The notes beneath the pieces are model-generated. The model saw only the letters and a program-made list of their open reading frames with translations. It searched no databases and was not told the origin of the DNA. Below, in pieces: positions 27,002-39,127 of a stretch of DNA of 64,000 nucleotides. A program made the position numbers and the translations under genes. The stretch lies in the NCBI GenBank assembly GCA_000499405.2, contig HG738138.1:10724888-10788887 (forward strand), written 5' to 3'. Numbering within the stretch: position 1 is the first letter of the stretch; each line of letters opens with the position of its first letter. This DNA comes from Onchocerca volvulus (Eukaryota; Nematoda; Chromadorea; Rhabditida; Onchocercidae).

Positions 27002-29918
27002 TAAAGAAATAAGAGAAATATTTCAAATTGTTTTTCAAATTCATCATCAATAACGAACAAAAATATTTGTAGCCGAGCAATGTCTCTGTTAATTACAGTA
27101 TTTGAAAATATGAAATTTACATATTTCTTAATTAAGTTTTATGATATAATTTTGCTAAATAATGATGAAAATTTTTCAAAGGAAGTGAAAAAGGAAAGAA
27201 AACAACCACTGATGATATATTACAGGCAGTATTCTCATCACATCAATATAGGTGAAGTAAACGAAAATTTTTCAAAAAAAAAAATTCAAATATAAAACGA
27301 ATATTGATTACTTTTACTATTATTGGACACCTGTTAGTTATAAGAAATAAAATTATTTCAAACAATTTTATTCTGATTCTAACAAGTGTGATGATCATGG
27401 AAATGTTTGACATAATGACAATATGCATAGCAATGATAGAATGATTATAAGCAAAATAGTGATTGAGATGATGATAAGGATGACAATGACGAATAAAAAG
27501 TAAGATTATGATCATAATAATAGCGATAAGAAAAAGTACTAATATAAATTTAAGATAGTATCTGAAATATTGTGACTTATGATTTTGAAACTTTGATCAT
27601 TTAATTTATGGAATACAACGAGCAGTATTTGATTTAAAAAAAAAAGGAAAATGAAGCTATATGAATGACCATTTTGAGTAATTATCTTAAACTAACATGA
27701 TGACATTAATCATAATATTACTATAAGAATACTATAAGGATAGTTATAGCATTGCTAACAAAAATCATCGGAGTAATATCGCAATAATGCTAACGACAAG
27801 AGTTGTAATCATATTTCGTTGAGAACACTTTGATCAGTTTGAATTGAAATATGTTCAAATTTTCGTCAATGGAATGCGGCAAAGTAGAAATTCTGTAGAA
27901 GAAGAGGGAAATTGGATTAGAGAGCTTTGATATATCATTTTGTCACAACTCATTGTGAAAATCCATTTTAAACGGACAAAAAATTGGGTGAAATGGATTT
28001 ACACAGACAGAATTTTATCATAAATGTTAAATTCCACCTCGACGCTATGGAATGGAGTGTGTAAAGATTTGTAAATTTTTGTTCTTGCGTATTATATTTG
28101 TCGTTTAGCGAAGTTATGAATTTCGTAAATAATGTTACACATTCTATAGATGATAATCATCAAAATTGATGAAATGAAAACAATCAGGAAAAAAGAATTC
28201 ATAAATCAAAAAATATCATTTGGTCTGACGAAACTTTTCAATTTTTTTTTCGTTTATCTTTTTTCGTTTCTTTTTTTTTTCAATTTAAGAATTGAACTAT
28301 TTCAGATAAGAAAACTGTAGTACTGCAACTCATAGACCGGGAAAATCGGAAGTGAATGAAAAGTTAAAAGCTCATTCTAATCTTCAAATTATTGTCTGAA
28401 ATTTTTCGACTCGTTTTTTTTGCACTTTTCTAACAAATGAGGAAATGTAAACTTAAGATGAAAATTCGAGAATACTAATGAAGTAGCAGGGAGTCGAGAG
28501 TCAATATCGAAAAATCCTTAAAATTTCATTTATCATTACTTTATCAGTCGAATTGTTCAAGAGACATATATACTACGATTGCAATTAGTTATTTTGTATA
28601 TTAGTTCTCAAAAATGAATAACGTAAAGATCTAAAATAATAATACTATTTGGATTTATCTGTATAATCTCAGTGATAAATTATCTTATCAATTGTATCAG
28701 TGTGTTTTTCCAAAATGATGGTTATTTGAAAGGAAAGGGAAATCCTACGAAAAAGGTTGACTTGACCAAATATGAAAAATCAGATGGATTATGTTTAAGT
28801 AATATCGGATAACAAGAGCGGAGAAGAATGAAAGGAAAGAAAATGTTGAATGGAGCTTTGGATCAATTGCTCCCATCGTTAAAGGTGTTCGTCCCATCTA
28901 GCTTCTTCTTGGTCTCGACTTTCCGATCTTCATCGATCACATCAATTACTTGAATTAGTCATTCAGTCAGTCAGTTAGTTAGTTTATTCAATTCTCTGCA
29001 CGGAGAACAACCAATCGTATACTGTCAGTTCACTAAAAGGCGAATTAATGATATATTGTCTGTGTATGTGTGTGTATGTACCTGTGTGTATGTCTGTGTA
29101 TGTGTGTATGCGTGTGTCTGTGAGTGTATGTTTACTGCTAAAATTCATTTGAATTGGAATGAAGAAAAGGGAAGAGGTGGAACAGTGTTGCAATGGATCT
29201 TGGTTTGAATGATGAATGAGATGATGTAAAATGCAGGAAGAAGTGGATGGATCTAGTATCAGCTGCTGTTTCTGACTTCTTTTCAAAAATCCCGAAGTCT
29301 TTTTCACAAATTTATCTCCAATTATTAAATTTCAGCGCAATTAAACAACTTTTGAAGAAGTGAACGAATCTGATAAATGGTCGAAACTTTCGTCAGAAAT
29401 TAGTGGTCGATATTTTTTATTTCCTAAAGTTCACTTTTGCTGCAAAATTATTTGATTCTAGTTTTGCCAAATAGAAGGTTTTTGAAAAAAATTGGGACTG
29501 AATTTTTGATTTTGGACTTGAATTGCTGTACTATTATGCTAGGCTTCATAGACTTATGATAAAGTTAGATGTATCACATTAACTGATTAGATAACTTCAA
29601 TATCTTTTCTGTTTTAAAAATACGTTTTCATTCCCACTCTTCTCCTTATCTTCCCTTCCTCCCCCGTCTTTCTGTCTCCCCCGTTAGCCTTCAGAGGACT
29701 GTATTTCAGAGTCGATCGAAATTATATTGCTTATCATTTCTACTTCAAAAAGTTAAAAATATATATTCAACGTTTATAGACAGAATTGATAAATGAATAA
29801 GGAAAATGAAGTTTTTATAATCATTTCATATAATATCTAACTAACACCAAATTTTAATCAGTGAACTGGAAGTGTTGACTGATCCTAGAAGTATTTTTTA
29901 AAAAAGACAAATAATTTA

Positions 29919-29952
<34 letters not shown>

Positions 29953-30437
29953 CTTATATAACTTGATTTGAATTTAGAATAAACAAACATGACGCGGAAA
30001 AAAGGAAAAAAAAAAAAAAAAACTCGTTCGAAGCACACATTCTTCATTTCTGTGCATCAAAGCACTAAAGCATTAAAATGATGCACTTTGACCTTCGCAG
30101 TGAATGACTAACCGCTTTTTTTCAAAGCATGATGATAAGGCTATTATCAGTAATCATTAAACCTGTTTTCTAGTATTCTTTTTTCATGTATTTACCTAAT
30201 TTCGAATTACCTTTTTATCTTTTGAAAAATTTAGGCTGATTTCAAGTAGTATTGTGAGTAGTATCTTGTTTACCTTTGTAATTAGGTTTTCATTTCTGAT
30301 TTTTTAAGGCAGAAGAATATCTGTTCATAAATATGCATACAGATTATAGATATTAATGAATGGTGAATAATTATTGAGCTTATGAAACTGAGGATTATTT
30401 GATAACACAATGATCTTTCAGTTTTTCAATTTGGTAA
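27002..30437. other. Gene-free stretch before the 340-residue membrane protein gene
   Basis: No exon chain found. It contains a TG-rich microsatellite (about 29060-29130), a poly(A) run near 29920-29950 and another near 30008-30022. The minus-strand open frame over 28984-29307 reads through the TG repeat and is low in complexity. Confidence 0.55.
29060..29131. repeat. (TG)n-rich microsatellite
   Basis: The stretch is built from TGTG, TATG and TCTG steps for about 70 bp. It is an imperfect dinucleotide repeat. Confidence 0.85.
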
Positions 30438-32409
30438 ATGTTTATAGTGCAATGTGCACTAAGTATTGTGGCCATTTGGAAGTCAGTCGATGGCGTTTGG
30501 AATCGAAATTTTGGAAGTGAGATTTATCTTCTGAAGGATGCCAAGAATGCCGTGTATGATCTTCGAACTCAACGTCTTGTTAACACTATCAAACAAAAAT
30601 TGGAATTCAATGAACGACTTTTGATACTTTTTTGTATTAGACGATGTTATCCGACACAATCACAGGTATTTCGCTGTATTTATGTTAATCAACGATGGTG
30701 ATTTTAATTGATTCAGTTTTTTCATTCTATCGAACAAAGTTTCTTTTTTTGAAACTACTAAAATTCGACTCATTTTCTTTGCATGTTATTTTCTGTTTGG
30801 AAAGAAAGAAAAGAAATATAAGAGTGATTAATAATTTCATCTTTCTCAAGATTCCACGATGGATTCGCGAATTCTCGAAACGAAATAATCTGACAGCAAG
30901 ACAGGAACATTTCACCTATCAATTTTATGATAATCGGCGGAATAATCGTATTTTCAACGATCAATTGATTCAGAATGGTTCAAAGCCTTATTTGGTATAT
31001 GCTATTGATGGACAGTTATTTCGGTTTGAGGGCAATATAAACAATAAAGTAAGTAATCGGAGATTTTACTCGAGAATTCCGGACGATTCAAATGGTTGCA
31101 GAATTTAAGATTTTCTTCATTTGATCAGATTATGTATAAATATTTCAATAAAATCTTCGAAAATTTTACATAATATATTTTTGAAAAACTTGCATAATAT
31201 TTTACATAATCATCAACTATCTTGAAAAAAAGTATATTTCTAGGAAGAATTCTTCTCATTCCTCAGATCTCATGAATTACTCAGTGCTGAAATTGTAAGC
31301 ACCTGGGAGCATCTGGAATTAATTATAAACACAGCACAGTTATGTCACGGCGAGAAGCATGTTTTACAAATAGTTGATAATAATCGGTTGGTTTTTCATA
31401 AATTTAAACTTGATTCTTCGAAATTTCTATCGATTCAGATTAGTTTGCTTGGATTAACAACTTTTTTTTTATGTCGAAAGACAAATTAATTTCAGTTATT
31501 TTCTTCTGTAATAAAAGATTGTTTCCTTGAACTTCATAAGATATTATATATTAAAATATGGACTGTCTTCGAACATAGCATCTGAATCCAGAAATCTTTA
31601 TATAAAATCCGTTAATGTCGAAATCTTACAAGTGTCTGCTCCCAAACTGCTCGAAATCGAAGTGCTGAACCAATAAATTTATAAAACTGTTCAAAATTTC
31701 AATGTTATGAATGAAGTGATAGTTCGTTAACTTTTTGACATTTTATTTTTGATTTCTTGAAATTTCAGATGTCCAATGAATCATTACGAATTAGTTGTTC
31801 GTGCATTCGATGGTGTTGCTAATTACAGTTTCTACGAAATAATAATGCCACTTACTGTTGATATGGATATTGAACTAAACACTCGCCTTCCGAAACTGCC
31901 ATCTTCTTGTCAACTAATTTTGCTCCTACAAAACGGCGGTTACCTTTGGATGTCTGCAGATGCTGATCTTCATGAGGTAATCCTGAATTTTTCAATTTTA
32001 GTCCAAATTGAATTCAAATAGTTAATTGAAAGAGTTGCCAATAATTTGATGGTTCGTTAAAGCTGACAAAGATAATTCGATACTTTATCTTTGCAAATGA
32101 TTTATTCTTATTAATTGTCCATGTGAATCTTCGTTTGTGAAAAAAACAAATTATTTTTTTCAGCTTATCATCGCAGTGGAAAGTTTACAAAACGTGGAAT
32201 GTACTCGTGGATTGTCCGGTGTTTGGTACCCAATTCGAGAAGAAATGACAGCGATCGAACGAGATTATCTTCGTGAAAATAAGCAATCATTAATATTGGA
32301 ATCGGAGCCAAGCTATATTCTCGTTGGTGCTACCGGTGGTATTGCCGTTGTTGCGCTCGCAATAAGTATTTTTTGGGGGCTTAGCGGTTCCACTTTCGCG
32401 CAAAATTAA
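30438..32409 (+). CDS. Unrecognised single-pass membrane protein, 340 residues
   Basis: Five exons join in phase: 30438-30665, 30851-31048, 31244-31386, 31769-31976 and 32164-32409 (stop TAA 32407-32409). I do not recognise the family. The N-terminus has a hydrophobic stretch (VQCALSIVAIW) that could be a signal peptide. The middle is polar, with motifs such as PRWIREFSKRNN and NHYELVVRAFDGV and scattered cysteines. The C-terminus has one clear membrane segment, about residues 312-332 (YILVGATGGIAVVALAISIF), followed by a short tail. This suggests a type I membrane protein with most of the chain outside the cytosol. An acceptor-like ATCTTTCAG ends about 16 bp before the ATG, compatible with trans-splicing. 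The 3' end is followed immediately by a strong hairpin. Confidence 0.72.
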
Positions 32410-32416
32410 TTGTTTT

Positions 32417-32486
32417 ACAAATGTTTATTGTTTTATTGACACAGCATTACACTTAATACTGTGTCAAGAAAACAATAAGCATTTGT
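32417..32486 (+). other. 28-bp near-perfect hairpin just after a stop codon
   Basis: The arms 32417-32444 and 32459-32486 are reverse complements except for two positions, one of them a possible G-U pair in RNA, with a 14-nt loop. The hairpin starts 8 nt after the stop codon of the 340-residue membrane protein gene, so it is probably in its 3' untranslated region. It has the size of a pre-miRNA-like fold, but it could equally be a short MITE remnant or an mRNA stability element. Confidence 0.85.
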
Positions 32487-33083
32487 GACCAAAGAAACTT
32501 GGAACAGATTGTAAAAGAAAGTGAAGTTTTAAAAAAAAGTCTTCAGGTGTGAATGAATAATTATGCCGAAAAATGAATTTTGCATGAAGAAATTATGAAC
32601 ATACTAAAATTATAATTTATTTGCGTAATAGTGGATTAATGTATAAACTTTTTTTACGCTAATTTTATGATATATTTAAATTCGTTTATATAGCTCATAA
32701 TACTGCGTAATTATTTTAGCGTAACAATAAAAATTTGATTTAAAATATTTAATTGAAAAATATTTGAAAAACTTTCGGAATTCATTTTTAGGATTACAAT
32801 TTTGGATTTTGGATGAATAAATAAATTTGATTCTTTTGATACTAATTTTTTTTGTGTGTTGTGATTGTATGGAATAAATGAAATGAATTGATATTCGTAT
32901 ATTTCGGATTTGTATGAAAATGAAAACTTGTCTTTTGCAGTTATACGAATTATATTTATTACATTTATCAATACCTTTGTAATGTTTTTCAATTATTATT
33001 ATAAAGTAAGATGAAAATGGTCAATTATCAACCAAACTGATTCATTATACACTAGCTGGACTCGGGAAAATGCAGAATTATTG

Positions 33084-34352
33084 GAGCAACACATTGGGCA
33101 AGGAGGAGAGAACTGACGGTCAATTCAGCAAAAGAAAAAAAGAGAGGTGGGAGGTATAGAGAGAGTGAGAAAAAGGAAGGACTCATTCCCTTTTTCTCCG
33201 TGAGGAGGACGATTATTTCGCTGGATGTGGGAACTTCTCGAGTTTTCGGAGCATTTCTTGTCTCTAAACATTAATTTATTCTTTCCCGGTCAATTTTTTG
33301 CCTTTTTCAGTGTACAGTAACAGCATGATTTCTATCATGTCGCCAGTGAAAAGACTTGAATTAAAAAAGTACACTTCAGATATTCCAAACAAACCATTAA
33401 TCCTCATGAATCAAAAAACAAAATTGCAAATGGGTAATGTAAGTGAATATCTTTTTGTAAGCAAAATTTTAGGATTCTTGTAACGATAAAATTGGACCTC
33501 ATAGTTTTAAAAAATTTTGGCGGTCTTTTAACACGATACAAATAAAGAATAAAAGTAAGGTAGAAGCTCTTTTTTTTCTCGAAATTGTGTCAAATGTAAG
33601 AGATTTGTTATCTTCTTCTATCTATATAAATAAGAATGTAAATGCTACTTATTACCCCTCACGGATCTTCGTAAGTTCTCCACCGATTCCTTTCAGATTT
33701 TAACACAACCTTGTATTCGAATATTCCATTATTTTATGTAGACATTCTTGCTTTTTTTCACGTGTCATGGCCGTGACAGCTAGAAATAAGTGAGGAGCAA
33801 GGTTTATTGACTCTGCCTTGCGCTACGCCCTCATAAGCGGACTGAATTTTTTGACTCCGTTCCGCAAAAGCCAAGCATCTATGTACACTGAAAAGGGCAA
33901 AAAATTGGCGGGAAAGAAAAAAATTAATGTTAAAATAAATTGATTCTATTGCTGTAAAAGTCCTTTTGCTTACAAAAAGATTTTCACTTATATTATCCAT
34001 TTGTAATTTTGTTTTTTAATTCACATGGATTAATGATTTGTTTGGAGCATCTAAAGCGTAATTTTTAAATTCAGGACTTTCATTGGCGACATGGATAAAA
34101 ATCATGCTGTTACTTTACATTGGAAAAAGGTAAAAAATTGACAGGAAAAGAATAAATTAATGTTTAGAGACAAGAAATGCTCCGAAAACTCGAGAAGTTC
34201 CCACATCCAACGACATAATCGACCTTCTCACGAAAAAAAGGGATTAATCCCTTCTTTCTCTCACTCTTCCTCTATCTCCCACCTCTCTCTCTCTCTTTCT
34301 TTTCCTGAGTTGACCGTCAGTTATCTCTCCTCCTTGCTCAATATGTTGCTCG
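33084..34352. repeat. Large imperfect palindrome with ~390-bp arms
   Basis: The left arm 33084-33470 and right arm 33955-34352 are inverted copies of each other. Long identical blocks are visible, such as GGATGTGGGAACTTCTCGAG and TTTCGGAGCATTTCTTGTCT. By eye the arms agree at well over 80% of positions. The spacer holds a Helitron-type 5' end at 33621. Part of the left arm reads as a 61-residue frame (33298-33483) and part of the right arm as a 73-residue frame (34160-34381); I take both as repeat-derived. A third partial copy is at about 36362-36492. Confidence 0.85.
33621..33860 (+). mobile_element. Helitron-type 5' end fragment
   Basis: It begins TCTATATAAATAAGAATG, continues TAAATGCTAC, and carries the CACCGATTC core, ACACAACCTTGTATTCGAA, a CACGTGTCATGG patch and GTTTATTGACTCTGCC, in the same order as the copies at 24106 and 24467. 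An inverted counterpart (about 35700 down to 35510) shares the core, the CACG patch and the GACTCCG patch. Confidence 0.65.
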
Positions 34353-34756
34353 ATTTTGTTGCTAAATCAATTCCGCTTTGAGGGATGTCATCGTTAAATT
34401 AGTCCATTTTCGGTGACTTCATCGGTAAAACTACTCCCCTTTTAGGGATTTCATCGGTAAATCCTCAAATATATGCCATTATGCCAAAATAATTTGACAC
34501 ATTAGGGATTGACTGCTGATCAATACAATTTTGCATTCTTTGAATCTTTAATTATCTGAAACATGCAGAATTTTGTCATTGTTTAATTGTTTAGATTTGG
34601 CATTGTTTGAGAAAATTTAATTGTTTGAAAAATTTAGTAACACATTAAATGAATGGATCATAGTTAATCAGTTTTTCTTTTCTTTTTTTTAAAGAATTGA
34701 TAAAGAGAAATGTAAATTTTGGAACTCGAAGAAGGAAAGAATATATTTTATAAACG

Positions 34757-35151
34757 ATAAATCGGGGAACATTTGAAATGCTTTTATTGGTTTTTATATT
34801 TTTAAAAAGTCAATAATATGTTGTGCTTTTGTGTTAATTTTTGATTTTCAGTGAATGTTTGTAAAATTTCATCCATTGCTTTCAATACTGTCTTTAAGTT
34901 TTTTTTTCCCTCGAAGCCTAAATCGATATTGTAGAATGTATTTAAAAATGATAAATCGAAGGATATTTGAAATGCTTTTATTAGTTTTTATATTTTTAAA
35001 CAGTCAATGATTTGCCGTGCCATTTATCTTAATATTCAAAAACATTTCCATACAATATCGATTTAGGCTCTGAGAGAAAAAAAATTTTTAAAGACAGAAT
35101 TGCAAGAATTGAATGAAATTGTACGGGACATTCGCTGGAAATCAAAAATTA
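34757..35151. repeat. Direct and inverted repeats of about 60-100 bp
   Basis: Two things overlap here. The phrase ATATTTGAAATGCTTTTATT (or near variants) followed by AGTTTTTATATTTTTAAA occurs at about 34757-34815 and 34951-35009 as a direct repeat. Separately, 34835-34932 is inverted at 35052-35151, each arm joining a TTTTTGATTTCC-like end to a CCTAAATCGATATTGT-like end. It is likely further mobile-element debris. Confidence 0.75.
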
Positions 35152-35633
35152 TCCCTAAATTTTGTGAAGCTTTTTTCTTTTTTTCGGGAGTTTAATCGAT
35201 ATTGTGGAAAATTTTTACATACTTATTTTTTTCCCAAGTTATTGAAATTAAGAAAATTAAAATAGCGCAAGGTGAACTATTGCAGCTCCAAGAGGATTAT
35301 ATATATATATATATATACATTCACTTTGTAGTTTAAAATTATAATTACAAAATGCTTATTTGAAATTTATTACAATGAACAAATTTATGTAGGTAAAATG
35401 TGTTTGGGTGTATAAATAAAAAAATGAAAATTATGTTTCTTTTGGAATCTTTTTTCATTTTATAATATTCAGTGTTAATAAAATATTTACAAATTGATGT
35501 TCTGTATTTTGCGGGGCGGAGTCAAAAAATTCAATCTGCTCATGAGGGCGTGATGCAAGACGGAGTCAAAAAATTTCGCCCCTCACTTACTTTCAGTTGT
35601 CATGGGCGTGACACGTAAAAAAAAGTAAGTATA

Positions 35634-36368
35634 TCTATATAAAAATGATGGCTCATTCGAATACGAGGTTGTGTCAAATTTTGAAAACAATCGGTGGAGA
35701 GCTTATGAAATTCCGTCCGCGCATTCCTATGATTCCAACGGATACCCCATTTCAACTGAAGAGATTGCAATTCCCAATTCGATAGATGTTTGCATTCACC
35801 ATCTATAAAGTTCAAGGTCAATTTTTAGAATTGTGCGGTTTAGATCTAGAGACCGATTGCTTCTCACACGGGCAATTATATGTTGCGTGTTCTGGAGTCG
35901 GAAAACCAGACAATCTCTATATCTATACAGAATAAAAAAAAAAATTGTTTACCCACAAGTACTGTGAAATAAACTGCTTGAACGAAAAATTTCATTATAC
36001 ACTATCATGACTTCGACATTTGTGCGACACAACTACATTCCCCACAAATCAAGAAAATAAACGAATTATATCCCTCATAAAGCAAAAAACAAAAGCTTAA
36101 ATTACTCGCCTTATTTATTTAAAAACATGTGCCTATTCGAACGCAACGCGTATGGAAATTTCAAATCATTCGATGAATATTTAGAAACATGTGCGTATTC
36201 GGATACAACGTTGTGTCGAAATTTCAAAATAATAGGTAAGGACTTTCCGGTATCTAAGTTTTGAATTAATATAGGTAAGGCGCGTGTTTAAGAATTTTTG
36301 AAGATTTAAGATTTTGAACAAACGAAAATTGACATTTTTATTTATATAGACAAGCTGGACCCAGCCAG
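35634..36368 (+). mobile_element. Non-autonomous Helitron with a helicase-tail relic (copy 2)
   Basis: It starts TCTATATAAAAATGATGGCT after an A and is collinear with copy 1 at 26288. Shared blocks include the ATTCGAATACGAGGTTGTGT core, CTGCTTGAACG, TACACTATC, CGACATTTGTGC and TTTATTTATATAGA. At 35699-35935 the plus strand reads as the C-terminal end of a Pif1-type Helitron helicase in one frame: PTDTPFQLKRLQFPIR, LELCGLDLE, CFSHGQLYVACS and PDNLYIYTE before a TAA, interrupted by one in-frame TAG after FPIR. The 3' end (AAGCTGGACCCAGCC) lacks the GC-rich hairpin and CTAG of copy 1, so it is truncated. Confidence 0.7.
35693..35935 (+). pseudogene. Helitron helicase (Pif1 family) C-terminal fragment, broken
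   Basis: In the full-length family this is the end of the RepHel helicase domain, where the motif around the conserved GQ pair and the CFSHGQLYVACSRV-type box sit. Here the box reads CFSHGQLYVACSGVGKP, with an arginine to glycine change. One in-frame TAG interrupts the chain after QFPIR. No Rep domain or upstream helicase motifs are present, so the fragment cannot be functional alone and marks the element as a deletion derivative. Confidence 0.75.
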
Positions 36369-36492
36369 GCCAATTTTTTGCCATTTTCAATGTATGATAG
36401 AAATCATATTTAAAAATTACGCTTCAGATGCTCCAAACAAACCATTAATCCACATAAATCAAAAAACAAAATTACAAATGGAAAATGTAAGT
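36362..36492 (+). repeat. Third partial copy of the palindrome-arm sequence
   Basis: The stretch from GGCCAATTTTTTGCCATTTTC through AAAATTACAAATGGAAAATGTAAG matches the inner parts of both arms of the palindrome at 33084-34352. It abuts the truncated 3' end of the second Helitron copy. Confidence 0.75.
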
Positions 36493-36685
36493 TCGCATTG
36501 ATTCCATTCACGAAATCAGTATTTCATTTCTTTTAAAATTAAACTTCGATTATTTCAAATGAATAGTTAAAATAATACTTTGATTCAATCGGATCGAAAT
36601 CCAATTATAACAACCGAAACGAAAAATTCTAATTACCTTTTTTATTCCATGCTAATACTATTAAATATATATACATATATATATA

Positions 36686-37035
36686 TATGGGAAAAAGAAG
36701 CAAATTCTCTTTTGTTATATTTGCCAAGCTCTAATAAACTAATGCTGAGGATAATTTTGATTCATCTTATGAATGTTTTTATTAGAACTAAACACTTTTT
36801 AGAAAATTATATGCCTATTATTAATTTGAATAAATTATTTTAAAACTTGAAAAAAAGCAAAAACAAAGATTTTTCCGCATATAAGTGTAGTTTTAATTAA
36901 CTAAATAGAAAGATAGGAAGAAAAATAGAATATATTATTGACTGAACAGTATTGAATCAATCAAAATTATCCTCAGCATTAGTTTATTAGAGCTTGGCAA
37001 ATATAACAAAAGAGAATTTGCTTCTTTTTCCCATA
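36686..37035. repeat. Perfect 77-bp inverted repeat with a 196-bp spacer
   Basis: Positions 36686-36762 and 36959-37035 are exact reverse complements over 77 bases, both containing CCAAGCTCTAATAAACTAAT or its complement. The spacer is AT-rich. The open frames across this region (for example plus 36580-36843) are low in complexity. A perfect match in such diverged surroundings implies a recent event. Confidence 0.9.
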
Positions 37036-38770
37036 CCGGTGATTAAAATGGTATAGATGCCCGACTCACAGAATTCGAAACACAACTAATTTTCTGGTTA
37101 AATTTTTCTAAAATCCATCACGGGTATTTGCCCCATAAATTTGTTAATTTAATATGTAAAAATTTATTAGGCAAGGTAAATATGTAACGAATTCTCATCC
37201 AAATAAAGCCATTGTTAAGCAATAGGTATAACAGATACTCATGAAGATTCCCAGTTGCCTTCTCTGACATTTTCTCAGCATTGTCAATTTGTTCCTTGCA
37301 TATTTTTTTTATTGGTTTGTTTTTTTCATTAGACAAGTTTAGTTTGTTGGGTTAAATCTCATAGCAACCAATAACTGCAAAATTGTCAAGATGTTGATCG
37401 ACCAAAATTCCCTCCTTTTTTGTCGTAATTGTTTTTTTTTTATTCTGGATGCGATTGTCTGTTTGAATTTATTATATTTTTTTTTATAATTGATCAGTAA
37501 TGAAGTCATACTTGCACTTCTCGCACCTCCATTCATCAATATTTTTTATTCGCTGTATTGTGAATTTTTTAAGAAAATTACATTTGAAATTAAATTTTTT
37601 GAAGCTTCATTCATTCAATAGTTTACTTTTTTCTGCTGAACTGATGGTGTATGGCAACGTTTCAAATTCAGATTTATAAATAATCAAATTTGAAATATCT
37701 TATGCGACTAATTGCCGTTTATCTCTCGCTACATGACATTCTTGATATTCTTTCATATTAGTGTACTGATATTTTATATTCGCACAATCTACCGGATATT
37801 TTGCGCCAGAAGTTTTACAATCCATTTGTTAGATTCAATATCGAGACTGAGGAAACTATCGAAACTTTTTCCCATGTGACAAAGAGAAGATTTAAGATGG
37901 ATGACCGGGCGAGATAAAGAAAGTAAGGATAAGGGAAGAGCAAGAAACGAAGAGATAAGAAAAAGATTAGATCATTATTATTATCATCGTTCATACTTGC
38001 AGTCAACCTCTTATTCGATCAACCAAACGTCCAGGATCGCGGTTTGGCCCCTCGTATTCAGATTCTATACTCAAAATATCGAGGAATTAGTGAGTGTCTT
38101 TCGTCCATCATTCTTTCACTTGATTCAGATGCAAGTAGAAATACATAAACAAGTAAGCAAACAAACAAAAAATGTGCGTATTGTCCGTCTTTATTTATTT
38201 AATTGTTGCATATATATTTACTTTTAATGGAATGACTAAAATTTGTTTTAATGTTTCTTATTTTGCTAATTTCATTAATTAGTTTATTTAGTTATGCGAA
38301 ATTAATTCATCGTACGCTCATTGCCTCAATTTTTCAAGTTAATTACAATAATTTTGCATTCTCATATTGTCAGTTTTTATCGTTGGATTATTTATCTCCC
38401 GATGATGATAACGCAACCACACGTGGGACATGAATCACACACGAATATCTCAAAAAAGCTTGTAATATCGGCTGTGTAATTATATCACTTAATTCATTGC
38501 AATATTAGATTGCCGATAATTCGGATTGTTTGCATTCGGTATTTCCTTCCGGGTCTATTAGAAACAATATACTTCACGTGCTTTAACAATCCTGAACTTT
38601 GCAATTCTAGCTATAGTACGTGCAAGTTGGACTTCGGGACGTCTCTTCTTTCCTTTTTCCAGAAACCTCCTGTAAACAGTCCGTCCAGAAATCTTCCATA
38701 AACAATTTGTTATTGTTATTATTGCAGTGAATATAATTTAAAATGTTTCAGAACTTCAAACTACTACCTG
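37036..38770. other. No supported gene
   Basis: Several 60-108-residue open frames exist on both strands (minus 37118-37336 and 37339-37539; plus 37901-38227, 38251-38433 and 38510-38701). None joins a neighbour in phase or shows a family motif. The plus frame at 38251-38433 has a hydrophobic N-terminus and is the least implausible, but I cannot support it. Confidence 0.5.
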
Positions 38771-39094
38771 ATGAACAAAATAGGAATATTACTGACAAGA
38801 TTACGTACGAGATTTATCGATCAGTCGTTATCATCGCCTACCCCTATTAGTTTAGAAAGTACAAAAGTCGACTCATTGCCATATACTCTTCCATTTGGTA
38901 TATTTATGGTTTGTTTACTAAAAAAAAATAAAAAATAGATCATTTTTTTTAAAAACAAAACAAATAACCACCAGGACTAGACAACAAAAAGAATGGATTA
39001 TTTGTCTAATAACTGATCAATTTTTTATTAAAGCTAAATATTTCTGCAAATTACAATGCACTTGTAAATTTTATCTGTTGGGATTTTTTCTTTT

Positions 39095-39127
<33 letters not shown>

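Noticed and set aside
28984..29307. 107-residue minus-strand frame rich in His and Thr
   Set aside because: It reads through the TG microsatellite and has no splice or family support.
37036..37100. tRNA-like phrase ATGGTATAGATGCCCGACTC
   Set aside because: No acceptor stem, T-arm or full cloverleaf can be drawn.
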